A stretch of 9,415 bases of DNA from an uncultured Shinella sp. GTDB lineage: Bacteria > Pseudomonadota > Alphaproteobacteria > Rhizobiales > Rhizobiaceae. Both the position numbers and the translations under genes were made by a program. This document shows positions 1 through 7,100 of the stretch, piece after piece. Location of the stretch: assembly GCA_946886325.1 (NCBI GenBank), contig CAMPIK010000067.1:1-9415 (forward strand), written 5' to 3'. The stretch's first letter is position 1. Every line of letters starts with the position of its first letter. Below the pieces are notes generated by a model, which saw nothing but the letters and a program-made list of their open reading frames with translations, did not search any database and had not been told where the DNA came from.

Positions 1-1
1 A

Positions 2-1051
2 GACGGTGCCGTGGGCGCCTTCGGCGCGGGCGACCATCCGGCCAAGCGCAAACACCGTTTCGCCCTCGGCTTCCAGTGCCGCCCGGACGCGCTCGGCATC
101 GTCGGCGGAAACGACGGCGATCATGCCGACGCCGCAGTTGAAGGTGCGCAGCATTTCGGTCGCCGCCACGCCGCCGGTCTTCGACAGCCAGGAGAAGACG
201 GAAGGTGCCTTGACCGCATCGAGGTCGATCTCGGCGGCGAGGTGCTTCGGCAGCACGCGCGGGATGTTTTCGGGAAAGCCGCCGCCGGTGATATGCGCCA
301 GCGCCTTGATCGCGCCGGTCTCGCGGATCGCCTTCAGGAGCGGCTTCACATAGATTTTCGTCGGCGTCATCAGCGCTTCGGCGAGCGTCTGTCCCTCCGC
401 GAAGGGCGCGGGCGCGTCCCAGGCGAGGCCGGAGAGCGCCACGATCTTGCGCACCAGCGAATAGCCGTTGGAGTGAACGCCGGAGGAGGCGAGCGCGAGG
501 ATGACGTCGCCTTCTGCGATGTCGCCCTTCGGCAGAAGCTGGCCGCGCTCTGCGGCACCGACCGCAAAGCCCGCGAGGTCGTAGTCGCCGTCCGAATACA
601 TGCCCGGCATTTCCGCCGTCTCACCGCCGATCAGCGCTGCACCCGCCTGCCGGCAGCCTTCCGCGATGCCCTCGACGATCGCCGCACCCTGGTCGGGATC
701 GAGCCGGCCGGTCGCGAAATAGTCGAGGAAGAACAGCGGTTCGGCGCCCTGCACGACAAGGTCGTTGACGCACATGGCGACGAGGTCGATGCCGACAGTG
801 TCGTGCTTGTCGGCGTCGATCGCGATCTTGAGCTTGGTGCCGACGCCGTCATTGGCGGCGACGAGCACCGGGTCTGTGAAGCCTGCGGCCTTCAGGTCGA
901 AGAGCCCGCCGAAGCCGCCGATCTCGCCGTCGGCGCCGGGGCGCCGGGTGGAACGCACCGCCGGCTTGATCTTCTCGACCATCAGGTTGCCCGCGTCGAT
1001 ATCGACGCCGGCATCGCTGTAGGTCAGGCCGTTCTTCCGGGGGTCGCTCAT
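2..1051 (-). CDS. purM: Phosphoribosylformylglycinamidine cyclo-ligase (AIR synthetase), 3' end missing
   Basis: Cytosolic enzyme of de novo purine synthesis: it closes the imidazole ring of formylglycinamidine ribonucleotide using ATP, giving 5-aminoimidazole ribonucleotide. 350 codons are visible from the ATG at 1051-1049 and no stop is reached. The family is about 345-357 residues, so probably only a few C-terminal residues are missing. Motifs seen: NDGVGTK at 67-73 (nucleotide-binding strand), [19 protein letters not shown] at 93-111, GGETAEMPG at 142-150, [13 protein letters not shown] at 189-201, [13 protein letters not shown] at 253-265 and FNCGVGM at 304-310, in the order expected for PurM. 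The start is supported by a GGAG ribosome-binding site 7 nt upstream. It is transcribed divergently from the PerM-like gene. In rhizobia purN usually follows purM, but that would lie outside this window. Frame and motifs are intact, so I see no sign of a pseudogene. Confidence 0.97.
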   Translation of the reverse strand, partial: MSDPRKNGLTYSDAGVDIDAGNLMVEKIKPAVRSTRRPGADGEIGGFGGLFDLKAAGFTDPVLVAANDGVGTKLKIAIDADKHDTVGIDLVAMCVNDLVVQGAEPLFFLDYFATGRLDPDQGAAIVEGIAEGCRQAGAALIGGETAEMPGMYSDGDYDLAGFAVGAAERGQLLPKGDIAEGDVILALASSGVHSNGYSLVRKIVALSGLAWDAPAPFAEGQTLAEALMTPTKIYVKPLLKAIRETGAIKALAHITGGGFPENIPRVLPKHLAAEIDLDAVKAPSVFSWLSKTGGVAATEMLRTFNCGVGMIAVVSADDAERVRAALEAEGETVFALGRMVARAEGAHGTV

Positions 1052-1084
1052 CGGGCGTCTCCAAACTCTTCGCCGTTTGCGCCC

Positions 1085-1113
1085 GATTGGCACGGCAGGG
1101 CGGCAAGTGCAAG
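1085..1113 (-). promoter_or_regulatory. Weak candidate promoter for purM
   Basis: On the minus strand, CTTGCA (plus positions 1108-1113) lies 17 nt from CCAATC (1085-1090). The first hexamer resembles the rhizobial -35 consensus CTTGAC; the second is a poor match to CTATAT. The predicted start would leave a leader of roughly 28 nt before the purM ATG. This is the best pair I found in the gap but is weak evidence. Confidence 0.25.
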
Positions 1114-1205
1114 CGGCGGGGCTTTTTGAGCCGCAGTTTTTCACGGATATTCAGGCTTTGCAGCACCCCGAGCGCACCAGTCACGCCTTGTTTTCGACGC
1201 CTCGC

Positions 1206-1235
1206 CTTGACCCGCCGCCGCGCTGCGTCCTATCT
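1206..1235 (+). promoter_or_regulatory. Sigma70-type promoter for the perM-hdaA transcript
   Basis: CTTGAC at 1206-1211 is separated by 18 nt from CTATCT at 1230-1235. This is close to the rhizobial housekeeping consensus CTTGAC-N17-CTATAT: all six bases match in the -35 and five of six in the -10. Transcription would start near 1242, leaving about 40 nt of leader before the ATG at 1283. The position fits the only rightward gene start nearby. It is a sequence-match prediction only. Confidence 0.6.
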
Positions 1236-1282
1236 CAACCGCATCAACCGGGTTTTCAGCGAAGAAATCGGATCCTATCCCC

Positions 1283-2449
1283 ATGGCAGGCACCTTCACC
1301 AGCGCGGTCCTCAAGCGCCAGATCGTCTTCTGGCTGATCGCGCTTGCCGCCTTCATCGCCTTCCTGATGGTGTTCAGTTCCATCCTGCTGCCCTTCATCG
1401 CCGGCATGGCGCTTGCCTATTTCCTCGATCCGGTCGCCGACTGGCTGGAGCGGCGCGGCATGAGCCGGACGGTCGCGACGATGGTGATCCTCATCGCCTT
1501 CGTCGTCATCTTCGCGCTGTCGCTGATGGTCATCATCCCGCTGCTCGTCAGCCAGGCGTCCGATTTCTTCGAGAAGCTGCCGGGCTATATCTCGCAGTTG
1601 CAGGACCTCGTCACCAGCTTCAATCCGGACCTGCTGCCCGCCTGGATCCGCGACCAGCTCGGCACGATCAAGCAAAGCTTCTCCTCGGTTCTTGCCGAAG
1701 GCGCCGGCTTCATGGGCACGGTCTTCAAGCAGATCTGGAATTCCGGCATGGCGCTGGTCGACATCGCCTCGCTCTTCGTCATCACGCCTGTTGTCGCCTT
1801 TTACCTGCTGCTCGACTGGGACCGGATGATCGCCAAGGTCGACAGTTGGGTGCCGCGCGACCATGTGCATGACGTGCGCCAGATCGCGGCCGACATGGAT
1901 ACGGCGATCGCCGGCTTCGTGCGCGGGCAGGGCTCGATCTGCATCATTCTCGGCCTGTTCTACGGCATTTCGCTCTCCTTTGCCGGCCTCAACTTCGGAC
2001 TGCTGATCGGCCTCTTCGCCGGCCTCATCTCCTTCATTCCCTATGTCGGCTCGATGGTCGGGCTGGTGCTTTCGGTCGGTCTCGCGCTGGTGCAGTTCTG
2101 GCCGGATTACCTGTGGATCGCGCTCGTCGCGGGCATCTTCTTCTTCGGCCAGTTCATCGAGGGCAACATCCTGCAGCCGAAGCTCGTCGGCTCCAAGGTC
2201 GGGCTGCATCCGGTGTGGCTGATGTTCGCGCTCTTCGCCTTCGGCGCGATCTTCGGTTTCGTCGGGCTTTTGATCGCCGTTCCGGCGGCCGCTGCCGTCG
2301 GCGTGCTTGTCCGCTACGGGCTGAGGCGCTACCTTGACAGCGAGCTTTATCACGGCCACAGCCAGAACCGGATTGTCGTCGAAGGCCGCCCGGTCCTGAC
2401 GGCCACCGGCACCGACGACGGAAAAGCCGACCGACCGCATTCAGAGTAG
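1283..2449 (+). CDS. AI-2E/PerM family membrane transporter
   Basis: A 388-residue polytopic inner-membrane protein of the PerM/AI-2E exporter family (Pfam AI-2E_transport). Hydrophobic segments lie at about 14-30, 31-47, 65-91, 157-177, 216-240, 241-270, 277-292 and 310-345, consistent with about eight membrane passes. A soluble stretch at about 92-150 sits between the third and fourth passes. Family signatures are GFVRGQ at 211-216, FIPYVGS at 251-257 and EGNILQPKLVG at 293-303. The hydrophilic tail from about 350 is not conserved in the family. The ATG at 1283 is preferred because no upstream in-frame start is evident; its Shine-Dalgarno is weak. It is the first gene after the promoter at 1206-1235 and ends 3 nt before hdaA. 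Family members include the E. coli autoinducer-2 exporter TqsA, but many are uncharacterised and others act in ion or proton export. The substrate here is unknown, so I give no gene symbol. Confidence 0.92.
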   Translation: MAGTFTSAVLKRQIVFWLIALAAFIAFLMVFSSILLPFIAGMALAYFLDPVADWLERRGMSRTVATMVILIAFVVIFALSLMVIIPLLVSQASDFFEKLPGYISQLQDLVTSFNPDLLPAWIRDQLGTIKQSFSSVLAEGAGFMGTVFKQIWNSGMALVDIASLFVITPVVAFYLLLDWDRMIAKVDSWVPRDHVHDVRQIAADMDTAIAGFVRGQGSICIILGLFYGISLSFAGLNFGLLIGLFAGLISFIPYVGSMVGLVLSVGLALVQFWPDYLWIALVAGIFFFGQFIEGNILQPKLVGSKVGLHPVWLMFALFAFGAIFGFVGLLIAVPAAAAVGVLVRYGLRRYLDSELYHGHSQNRIVVEGRPVLTATGTDDGKADRPHSE

Positions 2450-2452
2450 ACG

Positions 2453-3145
2453 ATGACCGACCGACGTGCTGCAGAGCAGTTGCCGCTGGCCTTCGGGCAC
2501 AGCCCGGCGGCGGGCCGCGACGACCTCCTGATTTCCGACCCCTTGAGCGCGGCGATCGCGATCGTCGACGACTGGCCGAACTGGCCGTCGCCGGTGGTCA
2601 TCCTTGCCGGCCCGGTCGGCTCCGGCAAATCGCATCTGGCAGGCATCTGGCGCGACAAGGCCGGTGCGACGGCGATCCATCCGGTCGACGGTCAAGGCGC
2701 CGAGACGGCGGCGGCCGCCGGTCCGGTGCTCTTCGAGGATGTCGACCGCCGCGGCTTCGACGATCGCACGCTCTTTCATGTCATCAACAATGTCCGCGAA
2801 AACGGCACCTTCCTGCTGATGACGACGCGGCTCTGGCCGATGTCCTGGCCGGTCGACCTGCCGGACCTGCGCTCCCGCCTCAAGGCGGCGACGGTCGTCG
2901 AGATCGGCGAGCCGGACGACGAACTCCTGTCACAGGTCATCGTTAAGCTCTTCGCAGACCGGCAGCTCTTCGTCGATGATGCGCTGGTCGCCTATATCGT
3001 CGCGCGCATGGAGCGCTCGCTCGATGCGGCCCAGACGCTCGTCGACCGGCTCGACCGGCTGGCGCTGTCGCGCGGCACGCGCATCTCGCGCACGCTTGCC
3101 CGCGAGGTGCTCGGCGAGATGACGGCGGGCGATCAGGCCGGTTGA
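2453..3145 (+). CDS. hdaA: HdaA, DnaA-related regulator of replication initiation
   Basis: A 230-residue AAA+ protein related to DnaA domain III that lacks the DNA-binding domain IV. In Alphaproteobacteria, HdaA binds the DNA polymerase sliding clamp and promotes ATP hydrolysis by DnaA, preventing over-initiation. Seen here: a clamp-binding motif QLPLAF at 9-14; Walker A GPVGSGKS at 53-60; a Walker-B-like strand VLFEDVD at 92-98 (Glu-Asp rather than the usual Asp-Asp); a sensor-1-like LLMTTRLWP at 121-129; an arginine-rich box VII region DLRSRLKAA at 138-146; and a sensor-2 helix around MERSLDAAQ at 186-194. The ATG lies 3 nt after the upstream stop with only a modest GAG ribosome-binding site, so translation is probably coupled to the transporter gene. 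The stop at 3143-3145 directly abuts the PHO-box-like repeats. Another DnaA-like protein is the only real alternative, and the length and clamp motif favour HdaA. Confidence 0.9.
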   Translation: MTDRRAAEQLPLAFGHSPAAGRDDLLISDPLSAAIAIVDDWPNWPSPVVILAGPVGSGKSHLAGIWRDKAGATAIHPVDGQGAETAAAAGPVLFEDVDRRGFDDRTLFHVINNVRENGTFLLMTTRLWPMSWPVDLPDLRSRLKAATVVEIGEPDDELLSQVIVKLFADRQLFVDDALVAYIVARMERSLDAAQTLVDRLDRLALSRGTRISRTLAREVLGEMTAGDQAG

Positions 3146-3177
3146 CTGTCATGGTTCCGTCGTCAAACTGTTATATT
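3146..3177 (+). promoter_or_regulatory. Putative PHO box (PhoB operator) and promoter of ppk-ppx
   Basis: Three 7-mers repeat at exactly 11-bp intervals: CTGTCAT at 3146-3152, CCGTCGT at 3157-3163 and CTGTTAT at 3168-3174. They match the PHO-box half-site CTGTCAT at 7, 5 and 6 of 7 positions. The 7+4 spacing is that of PhoB-binding direct repeats, where the array replaces the -35 element. A -10-like TATATT lies at 3172-3177, overlapping the third unit and 8 nt after the second. The first unit begins immediately after the hdaA stop. The ppk ATG follows at 3211 with GGGAAGG at 3195-3201. The repeat geometry is directly seen; PhoB binding is inferred. The -10 overlap leaves it unclear which two units would act as the functional box. 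Confidence 0.62.
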
Positions 3178-3210
3178 CAGCCGGAAATCTCATAGGGAAG
3201 GCGGATTGCA

Positions 3211-5409
3211 ATGGACATGGCGACTTCGGACACGACCGGAACGGAGCCGCAGGCGAACGGCGATGCCGTCGATATCGCGGCGCTGATGCAAAGCCCGGAG
3301 CGCTTCATCAACCGGGAATTTTCCTGGCTGCAGTTCAACCGCCGCGTCCTCGAGGAGACGCTCAACACCGCCCATCCGCTGCTGGAGCGCGTGCGCTTCC
3401 TGTCGATCTCCGCCGCCAATCTCGACGAGTTCTTCATGGTGCGCGTCGCGGGTCTCGAAGGCCAGGTGCGCCAGGGCATCTCGATCCGCAGCCCCGACGG
3501 CAAGACGTCGGCCGAACAGCTCGACGATATCCTGAAGGAGATCGACAACCTCCAGATGGAGCAGCAGGCCTCGCTCGCGGTCCTCCAGCAATATCTCGCC
3601 CGCGAGGATATCCTGATCGTGCGCCCGAGCGCGCTGTCGGCGGAAGACCGCGACTGGCTGGCGCAGGAATTCGACCAGTCGATCTTTCCGGTGCTGACGC
3701 CGCTGTCGATCGACCCGGCCCATCCGTTCCCGTTCATCCCGAATCTCGGTTTTTCGATCGGTCTCCAGCTCGACAGCATCCATGATCGCGAGCCGATGAC
3801 GGCGCTGCTGCGCCTGCCGACCGCGCTCGACCGCTTCGTCCGGCTGCCGGATGTCGATGGCGCGATCCGCTACATCACGATGGAAGACGTGGTCAGCATG
3901 TTCATCCACAAGCTGTTCCCCGGATTCGTCGTCAAGGGGTCGGGCACCTTCCGCATCATCCGCGACAGCGATATCGAGGTGGAGGAAGAGGCCGAAGACC
4001 TCGTGCGCTTCTTCGAGACGGCGCTGAAGCGCCGGCGCCGCGGTTCGGTGATCCGTATCGAGACCGATTCCGAAATGCCGGAATCGCTGCGCAATTTCGT
4101 CGTGCACGAGCTCGGCGTGCCGGACAATCGCGTGGCGGTGCTGCCCGGTCTGCTGGCGCTGAACACGCTGTCGGAGATCGCCAAGGCGCCGCGCGACGAC
4201 CTTCGCTTCGAACCCTACAATGCGCGATTTCCCGAACGCGTCCGCGAACATATCGGCGACTGCTTCGCCGCCATCCGCGAAAAGGACATGGTGGTCCACC
4301 ATCCCTACGAGAGCTTCGACGTGGTGGTCCAGTTCCTGCTCCAGGCTGCGCGCGATCCTGACGTGGTGGCGATAAAGCAGACGCTCTACCGCACCTCCAA
4401 CGACAGCCCGATCGTGCGCGCGCTGATCGATGCGGCGGAAGCCGGCAAGTCGGTGACGGCGCTGGTCGAACTGAAGGCGCGGTTCGACGAGGAGGCCAAC
4501 ATCCGCTGGGCGCGCGACCTGGAGCGCGCCGGCGTGCAGGTCGTCTTCGGCTTCATCGAACTGAAGACGCATGCGAAAATGTCGCTCGTCGTGCGCCGCG
4601 AGGAGGGCAGGCTCCGGAGCTACTGCCACCTCGGCACCGGCAATTACCATCCGGTCACGGCGAAGATCTACACGGACCTCTCCTTCTTCACCTGCAATCC
4701 GACCATCGCCCATGACATGGCGAACATCTTCAACTTCATCACCGGCTACGGCGAGCCGGAAGCGGCGATGAAACTCGCCATCTCGCCGCACACGCTGCGC
4801 CCGCGAATCGTCAAGCATATCGAGGACGAGATCGGGCATGCGCGCGCCGGCGCGCCGGCGGCGATCTGGATGAAGATGAACTCGCTCGTCGACCCCGAGA
4901 TCATCGATGCGCTCTACCGCGCCAGCCAGGCAGGCGTGATGGTGGAACTGGTCGTTCGCGGCATCTGCTGCCTGCGGCCGCAGGTGGCGGGCCTGTCCGA
5001 CAATATCCGGGTGAAATCGATCGTCGGCCGCTTCCTCGAACATTCCCGCATCTTCTGCTTCGGCAACGGCCACGGGCTTCCCTCGGAGAATGCGCTCGTC
5101 TATATAGGCTCGGCGGATTTGATGCCGCGCAATCTGGATCGGCGGGTCGAGACACTGGTGCCTCTGACCAACCGGACTGTGCACGAACAGGTTCTGTCGC
5201 AGATCATGCTTGGCAATCTCATCGACAACCAGCAGAGCTACGAGATCCTCCCCGACGGGACGTCACGTCGGATGGAGGTGCCGGAGGGTGCCGAGCCGTT
5301 CAATGCACAGCATTATTTCATGACCAATCCCAGCCTGTCGGGCCGGGGCGAGGCTTTGAAATCCAGTATGCCGAAGATGATCGCCGGCTGGAATCCCGGC
5401 AAGAGATAA
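3211..5409 (+). CDS. ppk: Polyphosphate kinase 1
   Basis: A 732-residue PPK1, which reversibly polymerises the gamma-phosphate of ATP into inorganic polyphosphate at the inner face of the membrane. The N-domain begins with the family block [19 protein letters not shown] at about 30-48, followed by [20 protein letters not shown]. Catalytic residues can be placed: the phospho-accepting histidine is H454 in KTHAKM, and the second active-site histidine is H611 in LEHSRIFCF. Their 157-residue separation equals that of E. coli H435 and H592. R394 (LYRTSND) and R424 (KARFDEE) match the magnesium/phosphate-site arginines R375 and R405 at the same 19-residue offset. It is longer than the roughly 690-residue E. 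coli protein, mainly at the N-terminus, as is usual in rhizobia. A second in-frame ATG lies at 3217. It is followed 12 nt later by ppx and preceded by the PHO-box-like array. Confidence 0.97.
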   Translation: MDMATSDTTGTEPQANGDAVDIAALMQSPERFINREFSWLQFNRRVLEETLNTAHPLLERVRFLSISAANLDEFFMVRVAGLEGQVRQGISIRSPDGKTSAEQLDDILKEIDNLQMEQQASLAVLQQYLAREDILIVRPSALSAEDRDWLAQEFDQSIFPVLTPLSIDPAHPFPFIPNLGFSIGLQLDSIHDREPMTALLRLPTALDRFVRLPDVDGAIRYITMEDVVSMFIHKLFPGFVVKGSGTFRIIRDSDIEVEEEAEDLVRFFETALKRRRRGSVIRIETDSEMPESLRNFVVHELGVPDNRVAVLPGLLALNTLSEIAKAPRDDLRFEPYNARFPERVREHIGDCFAAIREKDMVVHHPYESFDVVVQFLLQAARDPDVVAIKQTLYRTSNDSPIVRALIDAAEAGKSVTALVELKARFDEEANIRWARDLERAGVQVVFGFIELKTHAKMSLVVRREEGRLRSYCHLGTGNYHPVTAKIYTDLSFFTCNPTIAHDMANIFNFITGYGEPEAAMKLAISPHTLRPRIVKHIEDEIGHARAGAPAAIWMKMNSLVDPEIIDALYRASQAGVMVELVVRGICCLRPQVAGLSDNIRVKSIVGRFLEHSRIFCFGNGHGLPSENALVYIGSADLMPRNLDRRVETLVPLTNRTVHEQVLSQIMLGNLIDNQQSYEILPDGTSRRMEVPEGAEPFNAQHYFMTNPSLSGRGEALKSSMPKMIAGWNPGKR

Positions 5410-5421
5410 TACTGGACCTCC

Positions 5422-6942
5422 ATGGTTGAATCAGAAGCCCAGGGGCGCCTGCCTGGAATTGCCCCCGTTTCCGTCGTGGACATCGGATCGAACTCCATTC
5501 GACTTGTGATCTACGAGGGCATGAACCGCACGCCCGCGATCCTCTTCAACGAAAAGGTCATGTGCGGGCTCGGCAAGGGGCTGGCGAAATCCGGCCGCAT
5601 GGACGAGGCGAGCGTCGAGCGCGCGCTGGCGGCGCTGCACCGGTTCCATGCGCTCTCCGCCCAGGCCCGCGCCCAGACCATGTATGTGCTGGCGACGGCG
5701 GCTGCCCGCGAGGCGGAGAACGGTCCGGACTTCATCCACAAGGCCGAAATGATCCTCGACCGCAAGGTCCGGGTGCTGACCGGCGAGGAGGAGGCCTATT
5801 TTTCCGCGCTCGGCATCGTCAGCGGCTTCCATGATCCTGATGGCATCGTCGGCGACCTCGGCGGCGGATCGCTCGAACTGGTCGATGTGCGCGGCGCCGA
5901 GATCGGCAAGGGCATCACCCTGCCGCTCGGCGGCATCCGCCTGTCAGAAGCCTCCGGCGGCTCGGTCGACAATGCCCGGCTCGTCGCCGGCAAGCTGCTC
6001 GCCCGCGCGTCGCTGCTTCAGGCCGGCGAAGGCCGCACCTTCTATGCCGTCGGCGGCACCTGGCGCTCCATTGCCAAGCTGCACATGGAGGTGAAGAACT
6101 ACCCGCTGCACATGATGCAGGGCTACGAACTCTCCTTCGACGAGGCCATGTCCTTCCTCGACGACGTCGCAAGCGCGAAGGACACCAAGGACGGCCCTTA
6201 CGCGACGATCTCGAAGAACCGCCGCAACCTGCTGCCCTACGGTGCCGTGGCCATGCAGGAGACGATCGCCCGCATGAAGCCGAAGACGGTTTCCTTCTCG
6301 TCGCAGGGCGTTCGCGAAGGCTATCTTTATTCGCTGCTGCCGGAACGCGAAAAAGCGCGCGATCCGCTGCTGGCCGCCGCCGGCGAACTCGCCATCCTGC
6401 GCGCCCGCTCGCCCGAACATGCCCGCGAACTCGCCGACTGGACCGGCCGCATGGTGCCCTTCTTCGGCATCGAGGAGACGGAGGAGGAGGGCCGCTACCG
6501 GCAGGCCGCCTGTCTGCTCGCCGACATCAGCTGGCGCGCCCATCCCGACTATCGCGGTCTGCAGGCGCTGAACATCATCGCCCACGGCACCTTCACCGGC
6601 ATCAGCCATCCCGGCCGCGCCTTCATCGCGCTCGCCAATTATTACCGGTTCGAGGGCCTGCGCGACGACGGCGCCACCGGAGCGCTCGCCACCGTCGCCA
6701 CGCCGCGCCTCCTGGAACTGGCCAAGCTTCTCGGCGGACTGCTGCGCGTCGTCTACCTGTTTTCGGCCTCGATGCCCGGCATCGCGCGCAACCTTCGCTT
6801 CGAAACCGCGAAATCGCCTGATCTCGACCTCGAATTCGTCGTGCCGCCGGATTATCGCGAGTTCCAGGGCGAACGCATCGACGGCCGCCTCCAGCAGCTT
6901 GCGAAGCTCACCGGCAAGCGGCTGGCCTTCCGGTTCGAGTGA
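5422..6942 (+). CDS. ppx: Exopolyphosphatase (Ppx/GppA family)
   Basis: A 506-residue member of the Ppx/GppA phosphatase family in the ASKHA fold, which removes terminal phosphates from polyphosphate and in some members hydrolyses pppGpp. The N-terminal phosphate loop VVDIGSNSIRLVIYEG is at 18-33. The block containing the catalytic glutamate is LTGEEEA at 119-125. The second phosphate loop GIVGDLGGGSLELV is at 141-154, and the third glycine element AVGGTWRSIAKL is at 209-220. The C-terminal part from about 310 is a helical accessory domain with HD-like character, where residues such as HPDYRG and AHGTFTG are visible. The start lies 12 nt after the ppk stop, so the pair should be cotranscribed and share the ppk promoter. 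The ribosome-binding site is weak (GGA), suggesting translational coupling. Ppx is favoured over GppA because of its pairing with ppk, but sequence alone does not separate the two activities. Confidence 0.94.
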   Translation: MVESEAQGRLPGIAPVSVVDIGSNSIRLVIYEGMNRTPAILFNEKVMCGLGKGLAKSGRMDEASVERALAALHRFHALSAQARAQTMYVLATAAAREAENGPDFIHKAEMILDRKVRVLTGEEEAYFSALGIVSGFHDPDGIVGDLGGGSLELVDVRGAEIGKGITLPLGGIRLSEASGGSVDNARLVAGKLLARASLLQAGEGRTFYAVGGTWRSIAKLHMEVKNYPLHMMQGYELSFDEAMSFLDDVASAKDTKDGPYATISKNRRNLLPYGAVAMQETIARMKPKTVSFSSQGVREGYLYSLLPEREKARDPLLAAAGELAILRARSPEHARELADWTGRMVPFFGIEETEEEGRYRQAACLLADISWRAHPDYRGLQALNIIAHGTFTGISHPGRAFIALANYYRFEGLRDDGATGALATVATPRLLELAKLLGGLLRVVYLFSASMPGIARNLRFETAKSPDLDLEFVVPPDYREFQGERIDGRLQQLAKLTGKRLAFRFE

Positions 6943-6979
6943 CCGGCAGCATCGGCTGAATGTTCTGATCTTGATGTGG

Positions 6980-7007
6980 CTGCGCGGGCCTGAACCGCCG
7001 GCCGCAG
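6980..7007 (+). terminator. Possible weak terminator after ppx
   Basis: CTGC (6980-6983) pairs with GCAG (7004-7007), and GGCC (6987-6990) pairs with GGCC (7000-7003). This gives an 8-bp GC-rich stem with a 3-nt bulge and a 9-nt loop, followed by a short pyrimidine-rich stretch, not a true T-tract. It is the only stem of note between ppx and the RTX gene. If functional, it would separate their transcripts. No convincing -35/-10 pair for the RTX gene was found in 6943-7100. Confidence 0.25.
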
Positions 7008-7084
7008 GTATTTCCTATCGTGCCATTTTCGGCTATTCAATCGAGCGTTGTCCGGTCGCCGGGAGCGTCGGCCCGATCTATGTT

Positions 7085-7093
7085 AGGGGGAGA
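7085..7093 (+). promoter_or_regulatory. Strong ribosome-binding site fixing the RTX gene start
   Basis: AGGGGGAGA lies 7 nt upstream of the ATG at 7101 and is the strongest Shine-Dalgarno in the window. It sets the start at 7101 instead of the in-frame GTG at 7020, whose 27 extra residues do not resemble the mature protein and have no ribosome-binding site. Confidence 0.75.
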
Positions 7094-7100
7094 ACTGAAA

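Noticed and set aside
11..1129. A 372-codon plus-strand open frame across purM
   Set aside because: It is the antisense of the well-supported purM coding frame and has no recognisable motifs.
1101..1135. Inverted repeat GCGGC...GCCGC around GGGCTTTTTGA in the purM-perM gap
   Set aside because: Only 5 bp of stem with a 12-nt loop and alternative 4-bp pairings. It is not placed as a terminator or attenuator for either gene.
1087..1872. A 261-codon plus-strand open frame overlapping the intergenic region and the transporter gene
   Set aside because: It overlaps the transporter in another frame, is Arg/Ala/His rich, and has no domain. The transporter frame explains the region.
1256..2440. A 394-codon open frame antisense to the AI-2E/PerM gene
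   Set aside because: Low-complexity Asp/Glu/Arg/His composition typical of an antisense shadow; the plus-strand frame encodes clear membrane segments and family motifs.
3190..5184. A 664-codon open frame antisense to ppk
   Set aside because: It lies entirely opposite ppk, is rich in Arg/His/Asp/Ala as expected from the complement of GC-rich codons, and has no recognisable domain. The ppk frame has all catalytic residues.
7020..7100. GTG start extending the RTX protein by 27 residues
   Set aside because: There is no ribosome-binding site for it, while a strong AGGGGGAGA precedes the ATG at 7101. The extension looks like translated leader.
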